Shown here: in pieces, positions 15,221-24,282 of the stretch
How positions within the stretch are numbered: the stretch's first letter is position 1
Layout of the letters: every line of letters begins with the position of its first letter
Source: an uncultured Victivallales bacterium
Lineage (GTDB): Bacteria > Verrucomicrobiota > Lentisphaeria > Oligosphaerales > JAFGRS01
Direction: 5' to 3'
DNA length: 35,828 nucleotides
NCBI GenBank assembly: GCA_903837355.1
Contig: CAILUI010000169.1
Span: forward strand, 1-35,828
Translations under genes and position numbers: made by a program
Notes under the pieces: generated by a model
Database searches by the model: none
Told to the model about the DNA's origin: nothing
Seen by the model: the letters and a program-made list of their open reading frames with translations, nothing else

Positions 15221-15676
15221 ACTCCTTAGCCTCAAACGCCTCCCCGAGCCTCCCTCGTTGGTATCCGCTGTTACGTTGTGGTGTGCCCTATTCCGGTACA
15301 TCGCGGCACCCATGCCCCGTAAGGTCAAGTCTCGCACGCGACCGGAACGTCTCTGCAGGATGCGCGAATCCCACGTTCCACCGGCGGGCGCTCGTTTGGA
15401 GTGGGAACGGGTCCGCGGTGAGACCGCGAGTGGGGGGACCGTGCCGATCGTGGACGCGGGCGGACCGCCGGCGGGACGGTGCAGGATGCCAAGAGCCGGG
15501 ATGGGTTCTTTGGGGGCATGCTCCACGGCTACACGGCAGGCGAAAGGGGCGTGGTCAAGGCCACGTACGGCAGTGAAGGCGTGGGATGGAGGCGCCGCTG
15601 CTGAGCGCGCAGAAGGCGCGGGACGGGTTAAGGCATTATGCTGGATGGGTTGTCGCTCGCGAACGCCTAATGGAGC
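15221..15676. other. non-coding junction between element 2 and the chromosome
   Basis: About 450 bp separate the att copy from the beta-mannosidase ribosome-binding site. I recognise no protein in any frame. A small perfect hairpin CGCGGT-GAG-ACCGCG lies at 15414-15428. The region probably includes the promoter of the downstream gene, but no convincing boxes were found. Confidence 0.4.
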
Positions 15677-15688
15677 AGGACAGAGCCC

Positions 15689-18253
15689 ATGGATACAGCG
15701 AACTCAGGCAAGCAGGTCTTTTCACTGGACGGTACCTGGCAGGTCGACGGGCAGGGCCCTGATGGCGCGGCGCCGCTCAGCCTTCCGGGCAGCGTCCCCG
15801 GCATGGTGCACACGGATCTCCTGGCAGCAGGCCGGATTCCGGACCCCTTCTGGCGCGACCAGGCGGAGCAGTGTCAGTGGGTCGAGACCTGGAGGTGGAG
15901 CTACTCGCGCTCGTTCGACCTGCCGGCCGGCTGCGGCACTGCCTGGACCGAACTCGAGTTCGGTGGCCTCGATACCTACGCTGAGATCACCCTCAACGGC
16001 ACCTGCCTGGGCACCACGGCCAACATGCTTATCCCGCACCGCTTCGAGGTGGGGGCGTTGCTGCGTCCGACGGGCAATGAACTCAAGGTCAGTTTCACGC
16101 CCTATCAGCAGATGATCGCGGGCAAGAGCCTGGACTACCCGGCTGCGTTCTTTACCTCGGACCGGCTGCACGTCCGGCGCATGCAGTGCACGTTCCACTG
16201 GGATTGGGTGAACCGGTTTGTGAGTTTCGGGATCTGGCGGCCGGTCACACTTTCGAGCTATGCCGGCGCCTGCCTGCGCGACCTCTTCGTTCACACCCAC
16301 GCCATCGGCAGGACCAGCGCCGCAGTGGTGGTCGAGGTCGAGGTCGAGCAACGGGCTGCGGCGGCCACCGTGGCGACCGTGGAGATCGCCGACCCCGCCG
16401 GGGTCACGGTTTGGCGGGATACGCTCGCGGTCAGTGCTGCGACCAGCCGCCTCACGGCAGACATCGCCGAGCCGCAGCTCTGGTGGCCGCACGGCTATGG
16501 TGCGCAGCCGCTGTACCGTTGCCGCGTCCAGCTCCGCGGCGCGGACGGCACCGTCGTGGACGGCCGTGAGACCACGTTCGGCATCCGCACCGCCCGCATC
16601 GAGCAATTGTCGGACCAGCCCGGGACGCCGGAGTGGCAGCAGACCATGGCGACCCGACAGGCCCCGTGGCCCGGTTCGGATGGCGGGAACGGTGATGCTC
16701 CCGGCAAGAGTTTTACGCTGATCGTCAATGGCGAACGCATCTTCTGCAAGGGCGGCAATTGGGTGCCGGCAGATCCCTTCCCAGCACGGATCAGCCCGGC
16801 ACACTACGACCGCCTGATCCGGCTGGCGCGGGACGGGAACCTCAACCTGCTGCGCTGCTGGGGGGGCGGCATCTACGAGCCCCCGGCCTTCTGGGACGCC
16901 TGTAACCGCTACGGCGTGATGATCTCGCAGGACTTCATGATGGCCTGCGGCGCCTACCCGGCCGATGACGCCGACTTCATGGCCAAGTTGCGCGTCGAGA
17001 TCCCGGCGGCGGTGCGGCTACTGCGCAACCACCCCAGCCTGGTATGGTGGGCCGGCGACAACGAGAACGGCATGCACCATGACTTCGACGACGCCAAGGC
17101 GCCCTACGCCGTCATCGCCGCGCAGATCTCCGGTCCGGCCTGCCGCGACCTCGATCCGTCGCGGACCTTCCTGCCCAGCAGTCCGTTCGGGGGCCGCAAG
17201 AACACCTCGATCACCATCGGCGATTCCCATTTCAGCGCCTTCTTCGACAACGACCTCCGTTTCGTCGCGCAGAGCGACATGAGCGACTACCGGGAGCGCA
17301 TCAACATCGTCGGGCGCTTCATGAGCGAATCCGCCATGTGCGGCGCGCCGCCGCTGCGTTCACTGCTCAAGTTCATGACCGCGGCCGACCTAGCCGACCC
17401 AGCGAAGCGCATGTGGGAGTTCCATACTAAAGACAACCCGCACAAGCCCGTTGGCCAGACCATCACGCTGTTCGGCATGCTCGAGCGCCTGGCCGAGACC
17501 ATCCTCGGCCCCGCCAGCGACCTCCGCGACAAGATCCGCCGCATGGAATACATCCACTACGAGTGGGTGCGTCTGGTGGTTGAGGCGGCGCGCCGGTCGA
17601 AGTGGTACTGCGGCGGCATTCAGTTCTGGATGTACAACGACTGCTGGCCCGCCAGCGGCTGGAGCATGGTCGACTACTACGGCTTTCCCAAGGCCGGGTG
17701 GTACGCCATGAAGCGGGCCTCGCAGCCCGTCATCGCCGCCATCGAACGCACCGGCAACGGCTACCGTGCCTGGGTCTGCAACGACCGCCTGACGCCCGTG
17801 TCCGGCACGCTCCAGTTGCGCGTCCAACCGTGGACCGGCGCCTCGCGCTGGTCGGAGAGTCTTGCCGTCGAGGTGGGGGCCAATGCGTCGCGCGCCGTCC
17901 ACGAACTGGCGGACGGCGCACTCCCCGGGCTCGGCAAAGATGCCATCCTGACCGCCGACCTGACGGCTGCGGACGGCACCGACCGCGCCTTCTACTACCC
18001 TGGCATGCCGCATGAAATGGTTCTGCCCCCGGCTGCCTTGACCGTCCTCCGCCGCGAGGCTTCGGCCACGGCCGGAACGGTCACGGTGTCCACGGACCAT
18101 TACGCGCGGGTGGTGACCCTCGATGCCGACCTGGAGTTTTCGGACAACTACTTCGATCTCCTGCCCGGGGAACAGAAGACGGTGCGCTGGTCCAGCGCGG
18201 ACGCCCGCGTCGCCGGCGACATCCCGGTGACCTGCTGGAACCAGCGCACATAG
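15689..18253 (+). CDS. GH2 family beta-mannosidase-like glycoside hydrolase
   Basis: An 854-residue GH2 enzyme that probably removes terminal beta-mannose (or a related sugar) from oligosaccharides. N-terminal jelly-roll domain (about 10-190; [27 protein letters not shown]), Ig-like domain (about 200-300; [15 protein letters not shown]) and TIM barrel (about 330-700). E459 in WWAGDNEN is the expected acid/base, E547 in FMSESAMCG the expected nucleophile. [20 protein letters not shown] and [12 protein letters not shown] are hallmarks of the beta-mannosidase subgroup. C-terminal beta-sandwich about 740-854. No signal peptide, so cytoplasmic, acting on imported oligosaccharides. ATG preceded by AGGA 8 nt upstream. 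Exo-beta-glucosaminidase is the main alternative within GH2. Confidence 0.9.
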   Translation: MDTANSGKQVFSLDGTWQVDGQGPDGAAPLSLPGSVPGMVHTDLLAAGRIPDPFWRDQAEQCQWVETWRWSYSRSFDLPAGCGTAWTELEFGGLDTYAEITLNGTCLGTTANMLIPHRFEVGALLRPTGNELKVSFTPYQQMIAGKSLDYPAAFFTSDRLHVRRMQCTFHWDWVNRFVSFGIWRPVTLSSYAGACLRDLFVHTHAIGRTSAAVVVEVEVEQRAAAATVATVEIADPAGVTVWRDTLAVSAATSRLTADIAEPQLWWPHGYGAQPLYRCRVQLRGADGTVVDGRETTFGIRTARIEQLSDQPGTPEWQQTMATRQAPWPGSDGGNGDAPGKSFTLIVNGERIFCKGGNWVPADPFPARISPAHYDRLIRLARDGNLNLLRCWGGGIYEPPAFWDACNRYGVMISQDFMMACGAYPADDADFMAKLRVEIPAAVRLLRNHPSLVWWAGDNENGMHHDFDDAKAPYAVIAAQISGPACRDLDPSRTFLPSSPFGGRKNTSITIGDSHFSAFFDNDLRFVAQSDMSDYRERINIVGRFMSESAMCGAPPLRSLLKFMTAADLADPAKRMWEFHTKDNPHKPVGQTITLFGMLERLAETILGPASDLRDKIRRMEYIHYEWVRLVVEAARRSKWYCGGIQFWMYNDCWPASGWSMVDYYGFPKAGWYAMKRASQPVIAAIERTGNGYRAWVCNDRLTPVSGTLQLRVQPWTGASRWSESLAVEVGANASRAVHELADGALPGLGKDAILTADLTAADGTDRAFYYPGMPHEMVLPPAALTVLRREASATAGTVTVSTDHYARVVTLDADLEFSDNYFDLLPGEQKTVRWSSADARVAGDIPVTCWNQRT

Positions 18254-18323
18254 AGCCTGGCCTGTCTTTCTGCGCTTTGGGTGCTTGCGCTCTGCAGTGA
18301 GGCATGATACCCTTACAGGACAG

Positions 18324-18354
18324 CCCAGCGCCGACGCACTCCGAGGGCGCTGGG
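18324..18354. terminator. GC-rich hairpin after the beta-mannosidase gene
   Basis: CCCAGCGCC (18324-18332) and GGCGCTGGG (18346-18354) form a perfect 9-bp stem, 70 bp after the stop codon and 60 bp before the next gene. No T-run follows, so it may terminate inefficiently or act as a leader structure for the pilin-like gene. Confidence 0.45.
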
Positions 18355-18416
18355 CGGGTCGCCAAGCGGGGTCAACCCTGAACGCCGGTAGCACAGGTAG
18401 CAGCAAGGAGGGCACC

Positions 18417-19082
18417 ATGTCAAACCGAGTCTCGAAGTTCACCCTGATCGAACTCCTGGTGGTGATCGCGATCATCGCCATCCTGGCGGCGATGCTGCTG
18501 CCCGCGCTCGCCAAAGCCCGTGAGAAGGCGCAGTCCATCTCGTGCGTCAACAACCAGAAGCAGCTCATGCTGGCAGTGATCATGTATTGCGGCGACAACA
18601 AGGACGGGCTCATGCCCTCCTGGGGCAATGGCGGTACACCCGGATGGTTCGACTGCGTGCGCAGCTCCTACGTCACGGATCAGCGCGTCGGCGACTGCCC
18701 CACCAACCGCGAGGATCTGGACGGCTGGGGAATGCAGACCAACTACGGCTTCAACTGCGAGTTGTCGCACAAGAATTGCTCGAGCATCAAGCAGACCTCG
18801 ATCAAACAGCCCTCCGGCAAGATCCTCATCGGCGATGGCTGGACCGGCAGCGGCAACGACGGCCGGCTGAACCCGGTCGCCGGCTTGCCGCGCTGGTGCG
18901 GTGACGCGACCGACTCGGGTTGCTGGTGGATGGCCACCAACATCGACTATCCCGGCAGCGTCCACAACAACGGCAAGAACTGCAGCTTCATGGATGGGCA
19001 TGTCAGTTGGATGAAACACCAGACCATTCATCCCGCCAGCCGCGCCGACACCGCGGCCTGCAGCTACTGGACGCACAACTGA
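18417..19082 (+). CDS. prepilin-like protein with N-terminal methylation and H-X9-DG motifs
   Basis: A 221-residue secreted pseudopilin. The N-terminus has the prepilin peptidase signature [11 protein letters not shown] with E5 of the mature form, followed by a hydrophobic helix [15 protein letters not shown] and KAREKA. The residue before the cleavage site is Lys instead of the usual Gly, a variant I recall from Lentisphaerota paralogues. The C-terminus has H-(9 residues)-DG (VHNNGKN...MDGHVSWM), the 'processing-associated H-X9-DG' motif. Eight or so Cys residues in the globular part may form disulfides. The ATG at 18417 is set by AAGGAGG 5 nt upstream; an upstream in-frame start would bury the signal. 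These proteins occur in many paralogues per genome; their role in secretion or surface assembly is unproven. Confidence 0.9.
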   Translation: MSNRVSKFTLIELLVVIAIIAILAAMLLPALAKAREKAQSISCVNNQKQLMLAVIMYCGDNKDGLMPSWGNGGTPGWFDCVRSSYVTDQRVGDCPTNREDLDGWGMQTNYGFNCELSHKNCSSIKQTSIKQPSGKILIGDGWTGSGNDGRLNPVAGLPRWCGDATDSGCWWMATNIDYPGSVHNNGKNCSFMDGHVSWMKHQTIHPASRADTAACSYWTHN

Positions 19083-19117
19083 GCCGAACCCACCTACACC
19101 CCCGGAGTCCACCCGCT

Positions 19118-19738
19118 ATGCGTGCCGCCGTGCTGATGTCCTGCCTGGCCCTGCTCCTCGCCTTGCCGTGTGCTCTGGGCGCGGAGGAGGCGGGGTTCGT
19201 GTCCCTGTTCAATGGCCGTGACCTCAGCGGTTGGCTGGGTGACCCGGCGCTGTGGAGCGTCGCGGATGGCGTCATCGTCGGTTCGACGGACACCACCCCG
19301 GCGACTCACAACACCTTCCTGGCGACCCAGAAGAGCTACCGCAACTTCGTGCTGCGCCTGCAGTTCAAGCTCCGCAACCACAACTCTGGCGTGCAGGTGC
19401 GCAGCCAGCAGTTCCCCGACTACGTGGTCAAGGGCTACCAGCCCGACATCGCCGAGTCGCGCTACACCGGTATTCTCTACGAGGAAGGTGGCCGCGGCAT
19501 CCTCGCGGATGTGAAGCCCGAAGAGGTGGCCAAGCACCTCAAACCGGGGGAGTGGAACGAGTACGTCATCACCTGCGACGGACCGCGGATCACCATCGCC
19601 CTCAATGGCTTCACGACGGTTGACTACACCGAGACCAACCCGGCTGGAGTCAAGGAAGGCATCATCGCCTTCCAGCTCCATGCTGGCCCCGCCATGCAGG
19701 TCCGTTTCAAGGACGTCGCCATCAAGGAACTGCCCTGA
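19118..19738 (+). CDS. secreted DUF1080 (3-keto-disaccharide hydrolase-like) protein
   Basis: A 206-residue protein with a signal peptide (MRAAVLMSCLALLLALPCALGA, cleavage near residue 22). The rest is a single DUF1080/PF06439 beta-jelly-roll domain: FVSLFNGRDLSGWLGD, then NFVLRLQFKLRNHNSGVQVR, ILYEEGGRG, WNEYVITCDG and G.IAFQLHAGPAMQVRFKDV. Related proteins hydrolyse 3-keto-glycosides or bind glycans. The ATG at 19118 has GGAG 10 nt upstream, and the gene follows the pilin-like gene by 35 bp, so they may share a transcript. Substrate unknown. Confidence 0.9.
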   Translation: MRAAVLMSCLALLLALPCALGAEEAGFVSLFNGRDLSGWLGDPALWSVADGVIVGSTDTTPATHNTFLATQKSYRNFVLRLQFKLRNHNSGVQVRSQQFPDYVVKGYQPDIAESRYTGILYEEGGRGILADVKPEEVAKHLKPGEWNEYVITCDGPRITIALNGFTTVDYTETNPAGVKEGIIAFQLHAGPAMQVRFKDVAIKELP

Positions 19739-19791
19739 GCCGGCGGTTCTTTCTCCGACCTGCGCGACCGGGGATGGTCCGAGGCATTTCA

Positions 19792-19836
19792 GCCCCACGG
19801 GGGCGTTTCATACCAGCCCAGGGCAACGCCCTGGGC
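19792..19836. repeat. REP-like tandem palindromes
   Basis: Two hairpins lie close together: GCCCC-ACG-GGGGC (19792-19804) and a perfect 9-bp stem GCCCAGGGC-AAC-GCCCTGGGC (19816-19836). This arrangement between genes resembles repetitive extragenic palindromes. It could also terminate the DUF1080 transcript. Only one copy is seen in the window, so dispersal is not shown. Confidence 0.45.
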
Positions 19837-19917
19837 GCCCGGGACCGCGCCTTCAGCCCTCCAGGCAGACTCCCCTATTGCAAGGTCGTTTCCCTCGTGA
19901 CCACTACGATAGTGCCC

Positions 19918-19946
19918 TTGACTTCTTAAACATAGGTGATTAGCGT
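19918..19946 (+). promoter_or_regulatory. weak candidate promoter for the outer-membrane protein gene
   Basis: TTGACT (19918-19923), a 17-bp spacer and TAGCGT (19941-19946): a good -35 and a poor -10, about 70 bp before the chosen start codon, in a locally AT-rich stretch (CTTCTTAAACATAGG) that stands out in GC-rich DNA. Confidence 0.3.
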
Positions 19947-20018
19947 AGTAGAGAAGTGCACGGCAAGAGTGGGATGCGATGTGGTGCGGTTTTGGCCTGC
20001 GGCAGGAGGGTGCTGCGG

Positions 20019-21389
20019 ATGGCGAAGCGGACCATGGGGGCCGGCAGGAAACTGCCAAGCCCCTTGGGTTGGGGCAGGGGGCGGCGGCCCGTTTGGGGCC
20101 TGTGCTGCCTGTTGGGCGTGCTGGCCTGGCTGCCGGCCGTGGCCCGGGCCCAGTCCAACGTCAACACCGGCACCTCGATGAACCCGGTGGGCTCCGGCGC
20201 CCGCGCCATGGGCCAGGGCAATGCCTTCATCGCCGTCGCCGATGATGCCACCGCCGCCAGTTGGAACCCGGCCGGCCTCTCCCAGCTCGAACGCCCCGAG
20301 ATCTCGCTGGCCGTCGAGTACCTGACCAGTCGCGGTACCATCTCCTCGAGCGGCCACCCCGAGACCGAGGACGTCAGCCGCATGGACGTGGCGGACCTGA
20401 ACTACTTCAGCGTCGCCTACCCGTTCCACCCCGGCAGGAATGTGGTGCTTTCGCTCAACTATCTGAAGCTCTATCGTTTCGAGCGTGAGCTGGCGTTCCC
20501 GGTACAGTGGGGCGCGACGACGGACGCTATGTATATCGACGCGCGCTACGAGGTTGAGCAGACCGGCTCCCTGTCGGCCTTGGCGCCGGCCATCGGCATC
20601 GACGTGACCGACAGGCTGTCGCTGGGCCTGACGCTGAACCTCTGGAGCGACGACCTCACCCAGTCCAGCTCCTTCACCAGGACAGAGACAGAGGATGGCG
20701 TCTTCCACGTCATGGGATCCAACCCGTATTCGTTGGTGACCGAGAACCGTTTCGAGGTGGAGAGTGGCTACTCCGTCGTCCTCGGTGCCCTGTACCGCCT
20801 GACCAAGCAGTGGACCCTCGGCGCCGTGGTCAAGCCTGGTTTTGCGCTGGATCTGGACCATACGTACTCCAACTGGTTTGAGGGCAGCTACGCACCGGCT
20901 ACCCTCATCGAGGCCGAGAGTGATGCCGAGCTTGAGATGCCGCTGATCGTCGGCGCCGGGGTTGCCTGGCGCCCCTCGGACCCGCTGACAGTCTCGTTCG
21001 ACGCCACCTGGACCCAATGGTCCGAGTTCAATCTGTATGAGCATGGCACGGACTGGAACCCGCTCACGAACCGCACCGAGGACGCCGGTCGCTGTGAGGA
21101 TGCCACGACCTGTCGCCTCGGCGCCGAGTACCTGCTGGTCTACCCGCGGTACATCGTGCCCCTGCGTTGTGGCGTGGGCTACGATCCCGGCCCCGCCATC
21201 GACCAGGTGGACGCGTTCTACACCGCCAGTGTCGGTACCGGTCTGCAGGTGGGGCGTTTCGCTTTCGATATCGGCTACGAGATGCGCTGGGGAGACGGCG
21301 TCAATGGCAGCATCTACCCGGCTGAATGGGAGTCTTCGGAGGACGTGCTTCAGCACCGCGTCCTGGCTTCGATGATCGTCTATTTCTGA
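20019..21389 (+). CDS. OmpP1/FadL/TodX-family outer-membrane protein
   Basis: A 456-residue protein with a long basic N-region and signal peptide (hydrophobic VWGLCCLLGVLAWLPAVARA, cleavage before QSNVN). The mature start MNPVGSGARAMGQGNAFIAV followed by ADDATAASWNPAGLSQL is the hallmark of the OmpP1/FadL family (glycine-rich plug, then WNPAG). The remainder alternates polar and aromatic residues as in a 14-strand beta-barrel and ends in SMIVYF with a C-terminal Phe, typical of outer-membrane barrels. It probably moves hydrophobic compounds or serves as a channel. The ATG at 20019 is set by AGGAGG 9 nt upstream. It implies a Gram-negative envelope. Confidence 0.9.
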   Translation: MAKRTMGAGRKLPSPLGWGRGRRPVWGLCCLLGVLAWLPAVARAQSNVNTGTSMNPVGSGARAMGQGNAFIAVADDATAASWNPAGLSQLERPEISLAVEYLTSRGTISSSGHPETEDVSRMDVADLNYFSVAYPFHPGRNVVLSLNYLKLYRFERELAFPVQWGATTDAMYIDARYEVEQTGSLSALAPAIGIDVTDRLSLGLTLNLWSDDLTQSSSFTRTETEDGVFHVMGSNPYSLVTENRFEVESGYSVVLGALYRLTKQWTLGAVVKPGFALDLDHTYSNWFEGSYAPATLIEAESDAELEMPLIVGAGVAWRPSDPLTVSFDATWTQWSEFNLYEHGTDWNPLTNRTEDAGRCEDATTCRLGAEYLLVYPRYIVPLRCGVGYDPGPAIDQVDAFYTASVGTGLQVGRFAFDIGYEMRWGDGVNGSIYPAEWESSEDVLQHRVLASMIVYF

Positions 21390-21479
21390 GTGGCCGCCCA
21401 GGTCGGCAGATACGCTGCTGCCGGCGCGAGGCGGCCTTGGGTCGATGGCATTACGACCGGAAACAAGGAGGGGACTGCG

Positions 21480-21989
21480 ATGGCGAACAGCTACCCGTAT
21501 GGGGTCGTGCAGGACGGGAACCAGGGGGGCGGCTACCCCAGCACCACGGCACGAGTGCAGTTCTACTACAACGGCAGCACCTTGTTCCGTACCCTGTACC
21601 TGACGAAAGCCTCCGGTATTTCGACCTGGTCCTACTCCACGGTGATCGCGGCCGGCAAGTACAAGATCGTCGCGACCGACACCTTCGCGCAAGTGGATGA
21701 GACCATCCCTGCTCCGCCGACAACCACCGTCACCCTGCTTGCACAGCCCACCCAGATCAACTTTACGGGCCTTGCCAAGGGAGTTAGGCTGCCGCCCCCA
21801 GACAACAAGGAGCATAAGGACGCCGTCGTCCCCTGGCGAGGGATCTGCCGCAATCTGTTGAAGGCTGAAGGCGCCTCCGCTGCTCCTGCCAAGTGGCATT
21901 TTGACCACGCAGCGACAGTGCAACTCACCATCGTCGAGGATGCTGATAAAACCCCGGACGACGGGTCTTGGTGCCCCGGGTGTCCCTGA
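21480..21989 (+). CDS. hypothetical protein with C-terminal WCPGC
   Basis: A 169-residue protein I do not recognise. The ATG at 21480 follows AAGGAGGGG, an excellent ribosome-binding site, which supports a real gene. The first 95 residues look beta-rich (ARVQFYYNGSTLFRTLYL, KYKIVATDTF), like a small beta-sandwich. Then comes a basic, less ordered stretch and an HFDHAATVQLTIV strand, and the chain ends DGSWCPGCP. The terminal CxxC could bind metal or form a disulfide. No signal peptide or membrane segment. It lies 90 bp after the outer-membrane protein gene and 170 bp before the kinase gene, all in one direction. Confidence 0.7.
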   Translation: MANSYPYGVVQDGNQGGGYPSTTARVQFYYNGSTLFRTLYLTKASGISTWSYSTVIAAGKYKIVATDTFAQVDETIPAPPTTTVTLLAQPTQINFTGLAKGVRLPPPDNKEHKDAVVPWRGICRNLLKAEGASAAPAKWHFDHAATVQLTIVEDADKTPDDGSWCPGCP

Positions 21990-22069
21990 TCTGGACCTCG
22001 GTGTGCTGCCCATGCCCGCGGGCTTTGCGCCTAAGGTCAGGATGGCCGGCTATCAGAACCACACGCTGA

Positions 22070-22130
22070 AGCGCAGGCTCTGGACCTGCGCTCGGCGGTC
22101 TCGTTCCGGCGTGCCCGGCCATCGGGCCGG
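22070..22130. terminator. two hairpins in front of the kinase gene
   Basis: AGCGCAGG-CTCTGGA-CCTGCGCT (22070-22092) has a perfect 8-bp stem; CCGGCC-ATCG-GGCCGG (22115-22130) has a 6-bp stem. Neither is followed by a T-run. They may terminate the preceding gene or structure the kinase leader, which starts at 22160. Confidence 0.4.
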
Positions 22131-22159
22131 ATGCCCTGCTGAATCAGGAGGGTACGACC

Positions 22160-24268
22160 ATGGCGATTGTCACGGTGGCGGACGCGGGGGATGAGCCGGA
22201 CCGGGACAGACCGGACGAGGATGGCACGAAGAAGCGGCTGCCGAAGGATGCGGACGAGATTGCAGCGGATGAGACCGCCGACCTCCTGGAGACGGAGGTC
22301 TCGCCGCCGCCTGAGCTCGGCCATATCGGTAAGTACCTGGTGGGACGCTACCTTGGGCATGGAGCCATGGGTCGCGTCTACCTTGGACAGCATCCCGATC
22401 TGCAGTTGCAGGTGGCGATCAAGGTCATCGACAAGCGCCATGCCGACGATCCACGCTATCGCCGGCAGTTCCTGCAGGAAGCCCGTTTGGCGTCGCAGAT
22501 CAACCATCCGAATGTGATTCGCATCTACGATGTCGACCAGGATGGTGATAGCTGCTTCATGGTGCAGGAGTATGTCGATGGCGGCGATGTGGCCGCGCTG
22601 ATCCGCAAGACGACCCCTGGCGGCCTGCCGCTGCGCGACGCGCTGCGCATCGCCACGGGGGCGGCCGCGGGTCTGGCCGCGGCGGAGCGGCTGCATATCA
22701 TCCATCGCGACATCAAGCCGAGTAACATCCTGATCACGCGCGCCGGCGAGCCCAAGCTGGCGGACCTGGGCCTGGCCCGCAAACTGCGTCACGCCACGGA
22801 CACGACGACGGCGGACGGCACCATCACGCAGCCGGGGTCGACGGTGGGAACGCCGGCCTACATGGCCCCCGAGCAGATCCTGACCACGGGCCAGGTCGAC
22901 ATCCGGGCCGACATCTACTCGCTGGGGGCGACCCTCTTCGAGATGGTCACCGGCCAGCCGCCCTTTCCAGGTACCAGCACCGAGGACATCCTGCGTCGGC
23001 ATCTGCACGATCCGGTTCGCGACCCGCGCGTGCTCACCCCCAAGCTGCCGCGCCGGGTGGCGCTGTTGATCATGCGCATGCTGGCGAAGCGTCCCGAGGA
23101 CCGTCCGCCGAGCGCGGCGGCGCTGTTGCACGACCTCGAGCGTCTCAGCCAGCCGTTCCCGCGTCGCGCCCTGTTGGGTTGGGCCGCCGCGGTCGTGCTC
23201 GGCCTGACGCTGTTGGGCGTGGTGCTGACGCAGCGCGGTATCGGCCACGACCAGCGTTTCATCGCCGGTATGTCGCTCTTCTCGACGGGCAAGTACGACC
23301 AGGCCTTACCGCAGTTCGAGGCGGTTCGACGCTTACGTCCGCACAACGCCCTGCTGCAGTACCTGCTCGGGCTCTGCCAGTTCAACCTCGGTCACCTGAG
23401 CGAGGCGCAGGCGGCGCGCGCGGAGCTGGCCGCGTCGAAGGGCGGCGCAGACCTGGGCCTCCTCTTGGAGGGAGCCATCTCGCTGCACCGTGGCGACTCG
23501 TCGAAGCCCGATCCCCGCCTGGGCACCATGGAGATGGTCTGCAATCTTGCCGCCACGGCCGCGGCGCAGATGGCCGAGAGCGACGACTGGACCAGCAGGG
23601 CGGCGATCCTGGCGTTCCCGCGCCTTGAGGACAGCGGTCAGCCTCCCACGGTTCAGGCCGCGGCCACGGCCTGGGTGGATGGCCTGGAGGCGAGCATGGT
23701 GCAGCGCGACCTGTTCCCAGTGGTCGACCGCAGTGCGCTGGACTTCATCCTGCGCGAACTGCTGCTGAGCCAGACCGGGTTGGTGACTAAGGAGATAGAG
23801 CTCAGATTGGGGCGTCTTATCCCGGCCTCCGTGCTGGTGAAAAGCAGCTTCTCCGGGCCGGCCGGCCTCACCCTTAACCTGCGGCTGACCGACCTCGAGT
23901 CGTCGCGGATCTTCGGCGTCATCGAGCGCGACCCGCTTGACCCTGGCCAGCGCCAGGCCACCGTCAGCAGCCTGGCCGACGACTTGGTCCGTTGCCTCGC
24001 GCAGCGCGGTCCAGCCCAGGGCGTGGTCGCGGGGGTGACGGGCGACAGCGCCGACCTTAACATCGGCCGCTGCCACGGTTTAGTCGTCGGGCAAGACCTG
24101 ACGGTGTATACCCGCCATAGGAGTTTCTTCTCACGGGCCACAAAGCGCGAGAAGGTAGTCGCCCGAGCCCGCGTCACGCGTCTCGAGCAATTCAGGGCCA
24201 CAGTCAGTCTGCATGACGCGCGCGAGCCTGTGACCCCCGGCATGCTGGTGCAGGCGCCCGCGCTCTGA
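22160..24268 (+). CDS. transmembrane Ser/Thr protein kinase with extracytoplasmic TPR and CsgG-like domains
   Basis: A 702-residue Hanks-type kinase. Acidic N-terminal tail (1-50), kinase domain about 58-330: Gly-rich loop LGHGAMGRVYLG, K88 (VAIKVI), HRDIKPSN with D184 and N189, DLG (202-204) in place of DFG, GTPAYMAPE, then one membrane helix about 338-357. The outside part has TPR-like repeats (about 365-460) and a CsgG-like region (about 490-640: VVDRSALDFILRELLLSQTG, LIPASVLVKSSFSG), ending in a small beta domain (about 645-702) resembling FlgT-C. ATG preceded by AGGAGG. It is followed 14 bp later by an envelope protein with the same kind of C-terminal pair, suggesting a joint sensory complex at the envelope. 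Ligand and targets unknown. Confidence 0.88.
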   Translation: MAIVTVADAGDEPDRDRPDEDGTKKRLPKDADEIAADETADLLETEVSPPPELGHIGKYLVGRYLGHGAMGRVYLGQHPDLQLQVAIKVIDKRHADDPRYRRQFLQEARLASQINHPNVIRIYDVDQDGDSCFMVQEYVDGGDVAALIRKTTPGGLPLRDALRIATGAAAGLAAAERLHIIHRDIKPSNILITRAGEPKLADLGLARKLRHATDTTTADGTITQPGSTVGTPAYMAPEQILTTGQVDIRADIYSLGATLFEMVTGQPPFPGTSTEDILRRHLHDPVRDPRVLTPKLPRRVALLIMRMLAKRPEDRPPSAAALLHDLERLSQPFPRRALLGWAAAVVLGLTLLGVVLTQRGIGHDQRFIAGMSLFSTGKYDQALPQFEAVRRLRPHNALLQYLLGLCQFNLGHLSEAQAARAELAASKGGADLGLLLEGAISLHRGDSSKPDPRLGTMEMVCNLAATAAAQMAESDDWTSRAAILAFPRLEDSGQPPTVQAAATAWVDGLEASMVQRDLFPVVDRSALDFILRELLLSQTGLVTKEIELRLGRLIPASVLVKSSFSGPAGLTLNLRLTDLESSRIFGVIERDPLDPGQRQATVSSLADDLVRCLAQRGPAQGVVAGVTGDSADLNIGRCHGLVVGQDLTVYTRHRSFFSRATKREKVVARARVTRLEQFRATVSLHDAREPVTPGMLVQAPAL

Positions 24269-24282
24269 TCCGGGATACTCCT

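Noticed and set aside
18258..18275. Sigma54-type promoter (GG...GC) before the prepilin gene
   Set aside because: The spacing between the GG and GC doublets is 11 instead of 10 nt and the flanking consensus is poor.
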